From Spirosoma sp. SC4-14 (GTDB taxonomy: Bacteria; Bacteroidota; Bacteroidia; Cytophagales; Spirosomataceae): a DNA stretch of 64,000 nucleotides. Where the stretch lies: the NCBI RefSeq assembly GCF_037201965.1, contig NZ_CP147518.1, positions 2,603,001 to 2,667,000 of the forward strand, written 5' to 3'. Below are positions 41,600 through 51,134 of the stretch, one piece after another; the first letter of the stretch is position 1; the number at the start of each line of letters is the position of its first letter. The notes below the pieces were generated by a model. That model made no database searches, was not told where the DNA came from, and worked only from the letters and a program-made list of their open reading frames with translations. Both the position numbers and the translations under genes were made by a program.

Positions 41600-42607
41600 T
41601 TAGCTATAAAGTTTCTTGATAACTTCCTGCTGCGTACGAACAAAATTCTGCCGCTCGGCGGGTTGACTTAACAGGGTGCCGGGCGGATAAATTTTATGCT
41701 CGGAATAGCTCTGAATGTATAGCTCAAATCGTTGACGCGCCAGCAGGTTGGCGGCTGCTGGCCGCTGACGGAATTCGCGCAGAGCGGCCAGGTCAATATC
41801 GGCATTGGCGACCATGCTTTCGCCATACCCGGCTTCGGCCAGTATCAGGCCTTTCGGATCAATAATTCGGGAGCCTGCATCGGTTGAGCCAAACGGGATC
41901 GGGCTGTTGGCCAGTCCTGCCGAATTTGCCGAGACAACATAGGCCATATTCTCGATGGCCCGAGCCACTTTGGCTACTTTGCGCTGTGTCTGGAGTGGAC
42001 TACCTGGTTCGGACGTAGAATGCAGGAGCACTTCGGCTCCCCGTACGGCCAGACATCGGGCTACTTCTGGGTACAAAATATCTTCTGACGCGATGCAGGC
42101 CAGATTGCCGATGTTTGTTTTGACGACTGGAAACAGCGAATCGTATCCATAGGCGTCCAGATACAGTTCCCAAACATCATGTGGTGTGGGAGCATACATG
42201 GAATTAAGCCGTCGGTAGCGGAGCAGAATATCGCCACTGGGGCCAATAATGAAGCTGGTCTGAAAATAGAGCTCTGGGAAAAAGGGGTCCTGTTCGTAGG
42301 CATTCCCCGAAAAATAAATCTGTTGCCGCTGCACCATAGCGCTAAGGGCTTCGTAAATACGTCCGTCGATTTCGAGAGCCGCCTTTTCGCGCCATTGTTC
42401 GGTTGTTTCGTGCAGGGGAGAGCCCGTCAGAAAATATTCTGGCACAACCACCAGAAGAGTATCCCGGCCAATAAAATTGATTGATGCGACTAGTTGTTTT
42501 TCCAGACGTTCAATGGACTGAAGCATAACCGCTTCGACTTCGTCGCGGGTTTGGTAGCTATTGACAGTTTGACAGGTTGCCTGTAGGGCAAGGGCTTTAT
42601 ACGACAT
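41600..42607 (-). CDS. Nitrilase superfamily (carbon-nitrogen hydrolase) protein
   Basis: A 335-residue protein with the nitrilase fold. Catalytic candidates are E57 in VVPEYFLTG and C171 in LACIASEDILYPEVAR. The usual active-site lysine (in YRK) appears as arginine (RYRRLNSMY, R132-R133). It may still be active or may use another residue. The family hydrolyses nitriles and amides such as N-carbamoyl compounds or omega-amides. It converges on the AI-2E gene; no pathway partner is seen. Confidence 0.75.
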   Translation of the reverse strand: MSYKALALQATCQTVNSYQTRDEVEAVMLQSIERLEKQLVASINFIGRDTLLVVVPEYFLTGSPLHETTEQWREKAALEIDGRIYEALSAMVQRQQIYFSGNAYEQDPFFPELYFQTSFIIGPSGDILLRYRRLNSMYAPTPHDVWELYLDAYGYDSLFPVVKTNIGNLACIASEDILYPEVARCLAVRGAEVLLHSTSEPGSPLQTQRKVAKVARAIENMAYVVSANSAGLANSPIPFGSTDAGSRIIDPKGLILAEAGYGESMVANADIDLAALREFRQRPAAANLLARQRFELYIQSYSEHKIYPPGTLLSQPAERQNFVRTQQEVIKKLYS

Positions 42608-42710
42608 AGATGGGTTTGGGTGGGGTGAAACTTTGCCGTCTCAGGGCTAAATTTAGGGGTTTCAATTGAAAAAATGATAGCCTATAAAACCCGGTAGTGC
42701 GAACAAATTC

Positions 42711-42718
42711 TATGTTTG
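42711..42718 (+). promoter_or_regulatory. -7 box upstream of bshB1
   Basis: TATGTTTG, 65 nt before the ATG. No TTG is found at the expected distance upstream. Confidence 0.35.
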
Positions 42719-42783
42719 TTTGATTGTCAGGGTATCAGGGATACTGCCCTAACTAAATTACCCGTATAACAGAACAAAACTAT

Positions 42784-43503
42784 ATGAAGGTTGATGTACT
42801 GGCCATTGCGGCCCACCCCGACGATATTGAAATGACTTGCGCCGGAACGATCCTGTCGTTAGTTGAACGCGGCAGAACTGTAGCCGGAGTCGATTTAACA
42901 AGAGGGGAACTGGGAACGCGGGGTACTCCCGAAATTCGTTTGCAGGAATCGGCCGAAGGGGCACGAATCATGAATCTGGTGGCTCGTGAGAATATGGGCT
43001 TTCGCGATGGTTTTTTTCGGAACGACGAAGAACACCAAATGGCGTTGATACCCATTATTCGTCATTATCGGCCCGAGATTATTCTGACCAATACTGTCGA
43101 TGATCGTCATCCCGATCATGGCCGGGCTGCTCAGCTAGTCACAGAAGCCTGTTTTTATGCAGGCCTTCGGCAGATCAAAACCGTTGGAAAAGATGGCCAG
43201 CCCCAGGAAGCGTTTCGGCCAAACTATATTTACTATTTTATTCAGGACCGATCGCTAAAACCCGATTTTGTGGTTGATGTGACGCCCTATTGGGAGCGCA
43301 AACTGGCGGCTATCAAAGCCTATAAGAGTCAGTTTTTTGACCCTGACAACAGCGAGCCCGCAAGTTATATCTCAAGTGAACCGTTCTGGAAATTCCTCGA
43401 AGCCCGTACCCGCGAACATGGCCACATGATTGGGGCTGAGTTTGGTGAAGGATTTATTTCCAAACGAATGCTGGGCGTTAACGATCTGTTTCAGTTAAGA
43501 TAA
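42784..43503 (+). CDS. bshB1: Bacillithiol biosynthesis deacetylase BshB1
   Basis: A 239-residue PIG-L family zinc deacetylase. The metal motif is AAHPDDIE at residues 9-16 (H11, D14), with the partner histidines in DDRHPDHGRAA near 110. Length and flanks (LTRGELGTRGTPE, WDVTPYW-like segment) match BshB1, which removes acetyl from N-acetylglucosaminyl malate in bacillithiol synthesis. A DinB-like protein elsewhere in the window could be a bacillithiol transferase. The other bsh genes are not here. Confidence 0.88.
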   Translation: MKVDVLAIAAHPDDIEMTCAGTILSLVERGRTVAGVDLTRGELGTRGTPEIRLQESAEGARIMNLVARENMGFRDGFFRNDEEHQMALIPIIRHYRPEIILTNTVDDRHPDHGRAAQLVTEACFYAGLRQIKTVGKDGQPQEAFRPNYIYYFIQDRSLKPDFVVDVTPYWERKLAAIKAYKSQFFDPDNSEPASYISSEPFWKFLEARTREHGHMIGAEFGEGFISKRMLGVNDLFQLR

Positions 43504-43510
43504 GCGATCA

Positions 43511-43551
43511 ATTGCGTTGCAGATGCCCTAGACGTACGTCTGCAACGCAAT
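43511..43551. terminator. 13-bp hairpin between convergent genes
   Basis: ATTGCGTTGCAGA (43511-43523) pairs exactly with 43539-43551 around a 15-nt loop. No U-tract on either side. Confidence 0.65.
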
Positions 43552-43574
43552 CGCCAGCGAGCCTGAGCATCCTT

Positions 43575-45557
43575 CTAATGCTGAGGCATAATCTCGGCCG
43601 AATGCCGGGCAATGGTTGCCCGTAGGCTACTTACCGGAAAATGGGTAATATGGATGCGGAACAACGTCCCTTTCTGATAAAGTAATTCGGTTTGAGCATC
43701 CAACTGATCGCTGAGCGATACGATTAATTGCTTACCGAATGTGGTGCGACTACTGCTTGTTTGCCAGTGTTCGATGTCGAAGCCAGGACCATTGTCCTGT
43801 ATTTCCAGCGTAATGCCGTTGCCTTTGTATAGGCCAATTCGAAGCATCGGTCGCTCCACAACTGTGTAGGCATGTTTGAATGCGTTCGTAATCAGTTCAT
43901 TGGCGATCAAGCCAAGTGGCATGGCTACATCGACATCCAGCGTTTTTTGTTCGACAGTAAGAATAAGGTCGAAATCGGCCGGATGGTAGCCATAGGCATC
44001 CATTAAGCCTCGGGCCAGGTCGGTCAGGTATTCTTCCATATTCACCGAAGTAACGCGGTCGCTTTGATAGAGCCGCTGGTGAATAAGCGACATAGCTTCT
44101 ACCCGTTGTTGCCCGGCCAGCATGGCCTGAATGGCTTTTTCGTCCTGAAGCCGGATCGACTGGAGCTTGAGCAAACTGGCCACGATGGCGAAATTGTTTT
44201 TTACCCGGTGGTGCAGTTCCTGCATCATCAGAGTCAGTTGGTGGGCCTGTTGGCCAATTTTTTCCTGATGCTGGAGCAGCATTGCATTGGCTTTCTGTTT
44301 TTGCAGATTGTTATGCCATAAAATCAGGGCAATGAGCAGCAGAATAGCCAGGCTGATTAGTAAGATATATTGACTTACTTTCTGTTTATAAGCCAGTTGT
44401 GAGGCTTCCATTTCCCGTTGTCGTTCCTGCTCATCGAACGATATACCTCGGAGCGCCTGTATTTTTTCGGCACCATATAAACTGTCTTTAGTTACTGTGG
44501 CCAGTTTGTAATAGCGAAGGGCTTCCAGGCTATTTTGAGATTCGTATACTTCGGCCAGAAGGCTGCTTGCCATTAGAACCCCGCGTTTATAGGAGCCTTC
44601 TTCACTTTCGAGGAGGCTTTTTTGAGCATAATAAATGCAGGAATCTAGTTGGTTGGTTTTTTTATATAAGCGCGCAATAGCCGTATTGGCAAAGGCCAGA
44701 TTTCGTAAATTATTTTCCTGCTGGGCAATGGCTAAACTCTGCTGGTAGTAATGCATTGCCAGCCGTATACGACCACGTTTAGACTGAATATTTCCCAGAA
44801 CGCGCAATACATATGGCAGATTGTTGATCAGGTTTAGCCGTTTCATTTTCTGATAAGCCTGCCACTCATAATGCCAGGCCGAATCCAGCCGATTCGTCTG
44901 CTCATAAATACTGCCAATGTTCGATTGTGTAATGGCCAGACCCGTTTCGCTGCGAATACTGGCGTGTTTGCGCTGGGCATTATGGTAGTAGATAAGTGCC
45001 TGCGAATAGTCTTTCAGGTCGAAATAAATATTCCCGATAATATTCAGACTACGGGCCATTTCATAAACCTGTTTATGAGATTCCGCAATCTGATAAGCCT
45101 TAAATTCGGTCTTCAATGCATTGGGCAAGTTGCCAACTTCGCGCATAACAAAACCGATGCTTCCTAATGCATCGGCTTCTCCTTTTACATAATTGATTTC
45201 GCGGGCTAGCTGAAGAGCCTGCTGACCATACCACATGGCCGAGTCTGGCATCGACAATCGATACTGAAGACATAATTCCGATAGCAGCAACACGCGGCTC
45301 GAATCATGGCTTATCACGGTTAATTGATGCTTTAAACTATCGGTAAGCCTGGTTTGGCAGAAAGTAGTATGGACTGGTACATTAAAAAGTATCACTACTG
45401 CATATAAACGAATCAGATAACTAAAATGGCTTTGCCAGAGAGCCTGAGATCGTCGAACAGGCAGCGCAGACAGGATACATGTTACGTGTATCTGTACCAT
45501 TCGATGCAATAACCGACGCTGGCCCGGTGAATCCACTAGTTGTCTGTTTTTTGCCAT
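43575..45557 (-). CDS. TPR-containing sensor histidine kinase (HisKA_2)
   Basis: A 660-residue kinase. A secretion-type or membrane N-terminus (about residues 45-70) leads to a periplasmic region of about seven TPR repeats (NALKTEFKAYQIAES, SQALIYYHNAQRKHA, RLAMHYYQQSLAIAQQ). A transmembrane segment follows (VSQYILLISLAILLLIALIL), then a HisKA_2 domain with phospho-acceptor histidine in MMQELHHRVKNNFAIV and an ATPase domain (IANELITNAFKHAY). Several starts are possible. I prefer the ATG at 45557 over the upstream GTG. The partner regulator is not adjacent. The 100-nt gap upstream separates it from the SGNH gene. Confidence 0.85.
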   Translation of the reverse strand: MAKNRQLVDSPGQRRLLHRMVQIHVTCILSALPVRRSQALWQSHFSYLIRLYAVVILFNVPVHTTFCQTRLTDSLKHQLTVISHDSSRVLLLSELCLQYRLSMPDSAMWYGQQALQLAREINYVKGEADALGSIGFVMREVGNLPNALKTEFKAYQIAESHKQVYEMARSLNIIGNIYFDLKDYSQALIYYHNAQRKHASIRSETGLAITQSNIGSIYEQTNRLDSAWHYEWQAYQKMKRLNLINNLPYVLRVLGNIQSKRGRIRLAMHYYQQSLAIAQQENNLRNLAFANTAIARLYKKTNQLDSCIYYAQKSLLESEEGSYKRGVLMASSLLAEVYESQNSLEALRYYKLATVTKDSLYGAEKIQALRGISFDEQERQREMEASQLAYKQKVSQYILLISLAILLLIALILWHNNLQKQKANAMLLQHQEKIGQQAHQLTLMMQELHHRVKNNFAIVASLLKLQSIRLQDEKAIQAMLAGQQRVEAMSLIHQRLYQSDRVTSVNMEEYLTDLARGLMDAYGYHPADFDLILTVEQKTLDVDVAMPLGLIANELITNAFKHAYTVVERPMLRIGLYKGNGITLEIQDNGPGFDIEHWQTSSSRTTFGKQLIVSLSDQLDAQTELLYQKGTLFRIHITHFPVSSLRATIARHSAEIMPQH

Positions 45558-45700
45558 AACCACTTTCTTGTTGTGGTCACAAGGTTTGAATCTAAGCACT
45601 ACAAAGACTTTAGCGGCTAGAATATAAAATTTTGTTAGTTATCGGTATTTTTTGTTGATGATATTGACTTTTTTGGGCACTAATTAGTTTGCGAATGGTG

Positions 45701-46702
45701 CTAGATCGCCAGTTGCTGGCGAACTGCAGTGAGCCAGACCGATCGTCCCTGACAATTCCAGTGCGTATCACCTTTCAGATAAGGCGACTCCGTCAACTCC
45801 TTAAATGGATTATACACATCCACGGTTTTTATCTTCAGAGCCGGGTTATTCTGTATACGAGGAATTAACTGGTTATAGTTGCCTCGGTTTGGCTCAAGGA
45901 TGGTCGCTTTGTTGGGTATTATAGACAGATACACCGCATCGAAGCCCAGTTGTTTATAGTGGTTAGCAACCGAATTAAGGCTATCGATCAGGGTTTTTTC
46001 TTCTGATTTCGGAAAGTCGACGAACGACGATAGTTTTTTGCGGGTCGTGTCGGTATCGAAATCCAGAAAAATCTTTTGTTTATCGCGCGACAAACTCACG
46101 CCCGAACTGGCCCGGTCGAACCAGTTTAGGGTAAGAGAAGCTTTAAGTTCTTTAAACCAGAAAGCCCAGTCGTGGCTAAACAATGCAGACGATAACCGTT
46201 CTTCTACATCACTACGGTGCAGATCGTCGTAAAGTCGACGCCATACTGATGGGGTAGGCGTGGGCGATGCGGCCGTATCGGTTTCAACAATTAACTCATT
46301 GACTGGCTGGGCAAAATGTTCCCGGAAATGCCGCTCTACCGTTTCGAGCAAAAGTACATTCCGTTTGGTTGAGTCGAGCTGAATACGGGCAGGGAATCCC
46401 CATTTTACCCGTTTATAATAACTTACCCGGAAATCGTTCTGACCAATTCGCTGTTCTTCTGAAAAGCTATCGCCAATAATATACAGATGTGTAGTGGCTG
46501 TATCGCTCGATCGGTTCGATGCCGGGCAAACGGGCTGACTATCTTTAAACTGAGGTAATGCTGAAATACGATATAAATCGCCATAGCGATAATCGTCGAC
46601 AATAACGTTCAGGTTATATAACCAGTGCGAGATTGTTGACGAAAGGCCACCAGCCCATAGAACAATGGCGATGGTCAGAACAGTGTATCGAAGAAAACGC
46701 AT
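45701..46702 (-). CDS. SGNH/AlgX-like cell-surface protein
   Basis: A 333-residue protein with an N-terminal membrane segment (MRFLRYTVLTIAIVLWAGGL) and an SGNH-type pattern: LYIIGDSFSEEQRIG early and LKGDTHWNCQGRSVWL at the end. GDS and DTHW are the two halves of the catalytic site in AlgJ/AlgX/PatB-type O-acetyltransferases. It probably adds or removes acyl groups on an exported polysaccharide. It sits 53 nt after the 905-residue protein gene, at the end of the surface glycan locus. The start at 46702 is chosen for the membrane segment; a longer frame exists. Confidence 0.7.
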   Translation of the reverse strand: MRFLRYTVLTIAIVLWAGGLSSTISHWLYNLNVIVDDYRYGDLYRISALPQFKDSQPVCPASNRSSDTATTHLYIIGDSFSEEQRIGQNDFRVSYYKRVKWGFPARIQLDSTKRNVLLLETVERHFREHFAQPVNELIVETDTAASPTPTPSVWRRLYDDLHRSDVEERLSSALFSHDWAFWFKELKASLTLNWFDRASSGVSLSRDKQKIFLDFDTDTTRKKLSSFVDFPKSEEKTLIDSLNSVANHYKQLGFDAVYLSIIPNKATILEPNRGNYNQLIPRIQNNPALKIKTVDVYNPFKELTESPYLKGDTHWNCQGRSVWLTAVRQQLAI

Positions 46703-46755
46703 AGTGTAGTGGCTCGGAGTTGAGAGCATTGAACCGCAAAGCCTGTTCAATGGAG

Positions 46756-49473
46756 TTACCGAATTCGGATACTAAATAGCTGCACAGCCTGTTTGGCCCC
46801 GCTTAATATATATAATTCGTTGGTTCGTTCGTCAAATTGTAGAGCAATCGGAAAATCGCTCGGAATGGGCCGGTCGCCAACAATTTGTCCATTCAGGTTA
46901 TAGAGCGTCGTAAATCCTCCCGATTGAACACTAATCAATTCAACACCAGCGCCCAGCCGGTGGTAACGAACAGAATTGCGCCCCGATTGCAACGCCCGGA
47001 CATCGAACCGGCGCTGTCCTTTCTGATCCAGAATAGCCACTTCCGTATCCGTTTTGCGTAGTAATAGCCAACTGGTTTGGGCTTCGTCGGGAAACAGGCT
47101 AAAAACACCATTCCGAACGGGCCTGTATAGTTGCGTCCGGCTGGCAATCAGGCCATTCTGATTCAATGTTATCAATTGACCCTCTTCCGTAATGGTATGT
47201 ATGGTCGATTGTCCCGGTGGCAACAGGGCCGGACCTGCAAACCGAACTTCGAGCTCTTCTTCATTGGTTCGTTCAATCCGTATGGGATAGTGCGGAAGTT
47301 GAGTGCCATTTTCCCGCCAGCGGTTCAGTGTACCGTTAGGTTGGGCAGCCAGGATTTCCATACCGGCTGGCGTGGCAATCGCCTGAAAAGGCAGCAGAAG
47401 AGAACCTTTCTGGCGGGCTGTAATGATACGTACAAAGGCTTTGCGCTGGCGATCTATTGCGTATATATGACCGTCCCGATGAGCCGCAAGCGCCACCCAG
47501 TTTCGTTGTAAACTTCCCCGTGGGCGGCTCAGAAACGTTGGATCAATACCTTCTGGAATCCGGATCGTATTCAAATGTACCGATTTTTTGCGAGGATCGG
47601 CAATGTACAGCGTTCGATCGGTCATGAACAGATATTGTAGATTACCGTTGTCCAGAAAGTCGACTGCCAGGGTATTGCTACGAATGGGCCCATCGGTTGT
47701 ATCCTGTACAATTTTGTCGCCCTGAGGAGTTACCAGAACAAACTGGCCCGCGTTGTTTTGGGCATAAAACTGAGCTGAGCCATCGCTTAAACTGCCTGTT
47801 ACAACCGGAGCTGCTATGAGCGGAGCGTTGAAGTCTACTTTTTTCTGAAGCAGTAGTTTATTCAATACGGCATTGCTGGCCCGGCGGGTCGTACGCCCTA
47901 GTATTAACGTCGACAGAATCTTTTCGTTGCCATAGCTGGCCTGGTAAGCAATGTTCTCCAGATTCGATAGCGCCGAACCGGTTTCGGTATTCGTTAGCAG
48001 GTTTTGCCAGGCCAGAGGCCAGGTAGAGGTCAACAGGGTTTGCGATTGATCGGTATTGATTCGATTTAACCGGACAAAGGCTGTAAAATTAGCCGGACGA
48101 AGCGTATTGCGAACTAGATCGGCCTGGCGTTCATCGGTCGACCAGACCGCTTTGCGCTGGATCTGCTGGAGGTATTCCTGCATGGCATCTTCGGCATTGG
48201 CAATAATAAGCGACGTGCCGTGCTGAGTGATCCAGCTCCGTTGAAACCCCGTAAACAGACTACTGAAAAGCGATGCCGGAAGCTCGGGGACATTGAGCAA
48301 TAACGTTTTGTGCCCCAGAAAATTTTTCAACGGCGCCGGAGCCTGGGCTCCGGCGCGGTAGGCAGCCTGCTGATACGCATTCGAAAGTTCCTTAATGTTT
48401 TTGGAGGTAATAACCAGTACCTGTTGGCGAGCACCTGTTGGCGACTCCATCCGACAAAGCAGAATGTCGGGGCCCAGCGAGCGGTAAATAGCCTCGGTGC
48501 TGGGTTCGATTTGCTGGAATCGCTCGCGCAGAAAATTGCTGGATGCTGAGCGGAGCAGTTTACGAAGTGAGTTGCCAAAGCGGGTAGCATCGCTAACGCC
48601 AATGTGATATAGCGTTGCCGTTGTTTGTGGAATCAGATCGGCATTCTGTATCCGTCGGGGTGTTTGGTTGGTAAACAACGACGCAACATCCTGCCGGGCA
48701 CCAATTTCGTCGACGGCATAACCGATTAGATGAGATTGGGACGCCGATGGGCGAAACTGTAAATTAAGCTCTTCGGGAAGAAAGAGCCGGACCAGCGAAC
48801 TGGCATTACCAAACAGCGACTGAAGCACTTCTGGCCGAATGGATAGCCCAGCCCAGTGGTCGGCATCGACCTGAAACTTAGGTTCGTTCTGTGAGAGCCG
48901 AAACGATTGGTTCATTCGTTTGGCCACGTTCTCGATCAGGATTCCCGAAGGGCTACCAACCAGAAACTTTTCGGTCAGAATAAACGATCCGACGGGATCA
49001 TTGGAACGGGTTACCAGATCCAGAATTTTTTCGCCGGCAAACGTATGGCGCAGTATACGATATTGGCGTGGGTCTGGATTGGTCAGACGATGCAGGTAAG
49101 CCTGATCTACTTCCGACGTCGGAATGTAAAAGATAAAATCGAGGGTAGTTTTGGAAATAGAATGAAGTGAATACCGGATGTTTTTATTTTTTACAAAACG
49201 AATAGCCGTTGCTGAGTCGGTTGCTGCATAAATGAACTGATCGAGTCGTTGGCTGGCTTCACTGAATATGGGCAGTTGCTGTAGTGAAATATGCGTCCGC
49301 AAATCCTGGGCAGAAACGGTGTCCTGTAGTCGGTCGCTGGCTAGTACCAGTAGCGACCCCGCTGGCATCAAAGACCAGACGGTAGGGGGGGGCGAAAAAA
49401 GCTGCCGATAACCCAGCCAACCGCCAACTACCAGCAAAAGTGCGCCAATACCGATCCAGGTGCGTCGTTTCAT
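46756..49473 (-). CDS. Large membrane-anchored protein, DUF3352-like plus propeller
   Basis: A 905-residue protein. One N-terminal transmembrane anchor (WIGIGALLLVVGGWLGYRQLF) is followed by about 550 residues with a DUF3352-like pattern (LMPAGSLLVLASDRLQ; SFILTEKFLVGSPSGILIEN). After about residue 560 comes a stretch resembling a seven- or eight-bladed propeller, with repeated YAQNNAGQFVLVTPQGDKIV, DNGNLQYLFMTDRTLYIAD and RDGHIYAIDRQRKAFVRI units. I cannot assign a function. Its place between a flavoprotein and an SGNH protein suggests a scaffold or sensor in the envelope glycan system. Confidence 0.6.
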   Translation of the reverse strand: MKRRTWIGIGALLLVVGGWLGYRQLFSPPPTVWSLMPAGSLLVLASDRLQDTVSAQDLRTHISLQQLPIFSEASQRLDQFIYAATDSATAIRFVKNKNIRYSLHSISKTTLDFIFYIPTSEVDQAYLHRLTNPDPRQYRILRHTFAGEKILDLVTRSNDPVGSFILTEKFLVGSPSGILIENVAKRMNQSFRLSQNEPKFQVDADHWAGLSIRPEVLQSLFGNASSLVRLFLPEELNLQFRPSASQSHLIGYAVDEIGARQDVASLFTNQTPRRIQNADLIPQTTATLYHIGVSDATRFGNSLRKLLRSASSNFLRERFQQIEPSTEAIYRSLGPDILLCRMESPTGARQQVLVITSKNIKELSNAYQQAAYRAGAQAPAPLKNFLGHKTLLLNVPELPASLFSSLFTGFQRSWITQHGTSLIIANAEDAMQEYLQQIQRKAVWSTDERQADLVRNTLRPANFTAFVRLNRINTDQSQTLLTSTWPLAWQNLLTNTETGSALSNLENIAYQASYGNEKILSTLILGRTTRRASNAVLNKLLLQKKVDFNAPLIAAPVVTGSLSDGSAQFYAQNNAGQFVLVTPQGDKIVQDTTDGPIRSNTLAVDFLDNGNLQYLFMTDRTLYIADPRKKSVHLNTIRIPEGIDPTFLSRPRGSLQRNWVALAAHRDGHIYAIDRQRKAFVRIITARQKGSLLLPFQAIATPAGMEILAAQPNGTLNRWRENGTQLPHYPIRIERTNEEELEVRFAGPALLPPGQSTIHTITEEGQLITLNQNGLIASRTQLYRPVRNGVFSLFPDEAQTSWLLLRKTDTEVAILDQKGQRRFDVRALQSGRNSVRYHRLGAGVELISVQSGGFTTLYNLNGQIVGDRPIPSDFPIALQFDERTNELYILSGAKQAVQLFSIRIR

Positions 49474-49478
49474 AACTA

Positions 49479-49595
49479 GTTGTAAGCGTCGAAAACATAA
49501 AGTTGCAAGCGTCGCAGGCTGAAAGTCGTAAGTGCATTAGTACCTTTTGGCGACGTTTCAGACTTACGATTCTTGCAACTTTGGCAACTTACAAC
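49479..49595. repeat. Nested inverted repeat of three word pairs
   Basis: GTTGTAAG (49479-49486) pairs with 49588-49595; AAAGTTGCAAG (49499-49509) with 49572-49582; CGTAAGT (49527-49533) with 49562-49568. The left side also has direct repeats of GTTGYAAGCGTCG. It fills the gap before the UGM-like gene end. Confidence 0.7.
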
Positions 49596-49610
49596 ATTAC
49601 GGGCTTTCGA

Positions 49611-51008
49611 CTATAGTTTTTTTCCCCACATGGCGTTGGCCGTTTCAGGAAAAGGCATTGTTAATTCGGGCACATCAGCCACCACACGGTTAGCCCATTC
49701 TACTCCCTGCATCAACGAATGGTCCTGATTACTAACCTCATATTTCCAGGCTCCAAACCGGCCCCGTGAGTAAATTCCGAACGGCTCCAGTTGTGGCAAT
49801 ACTACTTTCAGAATAGCATCCCGTTCAATCGATGGTGTTGGGTAACCATAGTCAAACGCCATATGAAAGGTCGAAATTACATCGTCGGCCGACTCAATCA
49901 GCTCATCTTCCAGCAGTGCCCGAATCGTATCGTCAATCAATGTTTCCCGATTGACGGGTTTTGCCGACGATTCGCTGGTTTCGGTCATAAGCGACCAGTG
50001 CTGATTGATATCCGGAACGTTGTTTGGACTGTAGTTGGAGAATACCGTCACGCGGTAATAGGGGCTATTGTATTCGGGGAAATACATCCAGCACATCGTT
50101 TTCAGGCTTTCTTTAGGCTTCCCTTTCAGGCCAATGCCGACAACGTTGGTAGAAGAATGCTTTAATCCCTGCGCCGTCTGAACAATGTTCGAGTCCAATC
50201 CGTCGACCCGTTGCGTAAACAGATCGAGTGGCATGGTACTCATCAGGTATTCGTAGTGAATCTCCTCGCCACTGGCCAGCACAATTTTTTTCTCTGGTCC
50301 AATTACTTTCTCAACGGTTGCGTTGAGTTTTACATACTCCCGGCCAACCAGATCTCCAACAGCTTCCCAAATACCGCCTGTTCCACCATTTTTGGGGAAC
50401 TGGAACGTACTGTTTGGACCCCACGAAAAATCGTCCTGGTCAAAAATGATGTTTTTCGTGACACGTTGAAGGTCTGTGATCGCAACCCGTTCGCCGACCC
50501 ACACCGCATTCATGTCTTCGGGTGGATAAGCCCACACCTTAAAGTTGTAGGGGAACATGAACGTTTCGGCCAGCCCTGGCCCAAAGGTTGCCAGAATCCA
50601 CTCCCTGAAATTGGCCGGTTTCTGGTTGTTGGGAAATTTGTAGTTGTGGATAATGCCTTCCAGGCATTTCCACATGGTTTCGGGCGTGAGGTATTTGATG
50701 TTATTCTGGAACGGATATGGAACAAACCGATTTTCGATCCAGACCCACGATTCGCGTTGGTGACTGAGCCAGCCGTCTGCGCCCAGTGCCTTCAGCATCA
50801 GGTCATCAAAATATTTGTAGTGCGAAAACTGAACATGTCCGCCAACATCCCAGGTAAACCCTTTTTCATCTACGAAACTTTTCGAGAGTCCACCAATCCG
50901 GTTTTCTTTTTCCAGAACAATGAAGTCTGTAATGCCTAATTCTTTCAGGCGATATGCTGCGCCAAGACCTGTTGGACCTGAGCCAATAATTACATATTTA
51001 TAATTCAT
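49611..51008 (-). CDS. FAD-dependent oxidoreductase, UDP-galactopyranose-mutase-like
   Basis: A 465-residue flavoprotein. The dinucleotide motif is VIIGSGPTGLGAAYRLKEL (residues 5-23) followed by the FAD motif VLEKENRIGGLSKSF. The DVGGHVQFSHYKYFDDLML segment is typical of the amine oxidase/UGM-like group used in surface polysaccharide clusters. A mutase or sugar oxidoreductase role is plausible, since other glycan genes surround it. It does not match classic Glf length or motifs closely. The start at 51008 removes 19 unlikely residues. Confidence 0.75.
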   Translation of the reverse strand: MNYKYVIIGSGPTGLGAAYRLKELGITDFIVLEKENRIGGLSKSFVDEKGFTWDVGGHVQFSHYKYFDDLMLKALGADGWLSHQRESWVWIENRFVPYPFQNNIKYLTPETMWKCLEGIIHNYKFPNNQKPANFREWILATFGPGLAETFMFPYNFKVWAYPPEDMNAVWVGERVAITDLQRVTKNIIFDQDDFSWGPNSTFQFPKNGGTGGIWEAVGDLVGREYVKLNATVEKVIGPEKKIVLASGEEIHYEYLMSTMPLDLFTQRVDGLDSNIVQTAQGLKHSSTNVVGIGLKGKPKESLKTMCWMYFPEYNSPYYRVTVFSNYSPNNVPDINQHWSLMTETSESSAKPVNRETLIDDTIRALLEDELIESADDVISTFHMAFDYGYPTPSIERDAILKVVLPQLEPFGIYSRGRFGAWKYEVSNQDHSLMQGVEWANRVVADVPELTMPFPETANAMWGKKL

Positions 51009-51022
51009 GGGTTGAGCATTTG

Positions 51023-51134
51023 GTATTCGGTTTATGGGTTTCGGTTTATGGTTGCGTTGCCTCAATAGAATGTGTGCTACTAGGCGGAATAACCATAAAT
51101 CATAACCCCAATACTATAAACCGAAATCCCATTT
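51023..51134. repeat. Intergenic hairpin of GGTTTATGG words, copy 1
   Basis: CGGTTTATG-type words on the left pair with AACCATAAA and TAAACCGAAATCCC on the right. The 29-nt core 51050-51078 matches 57837-57865 at 23 positions. Confidence 0.6.
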
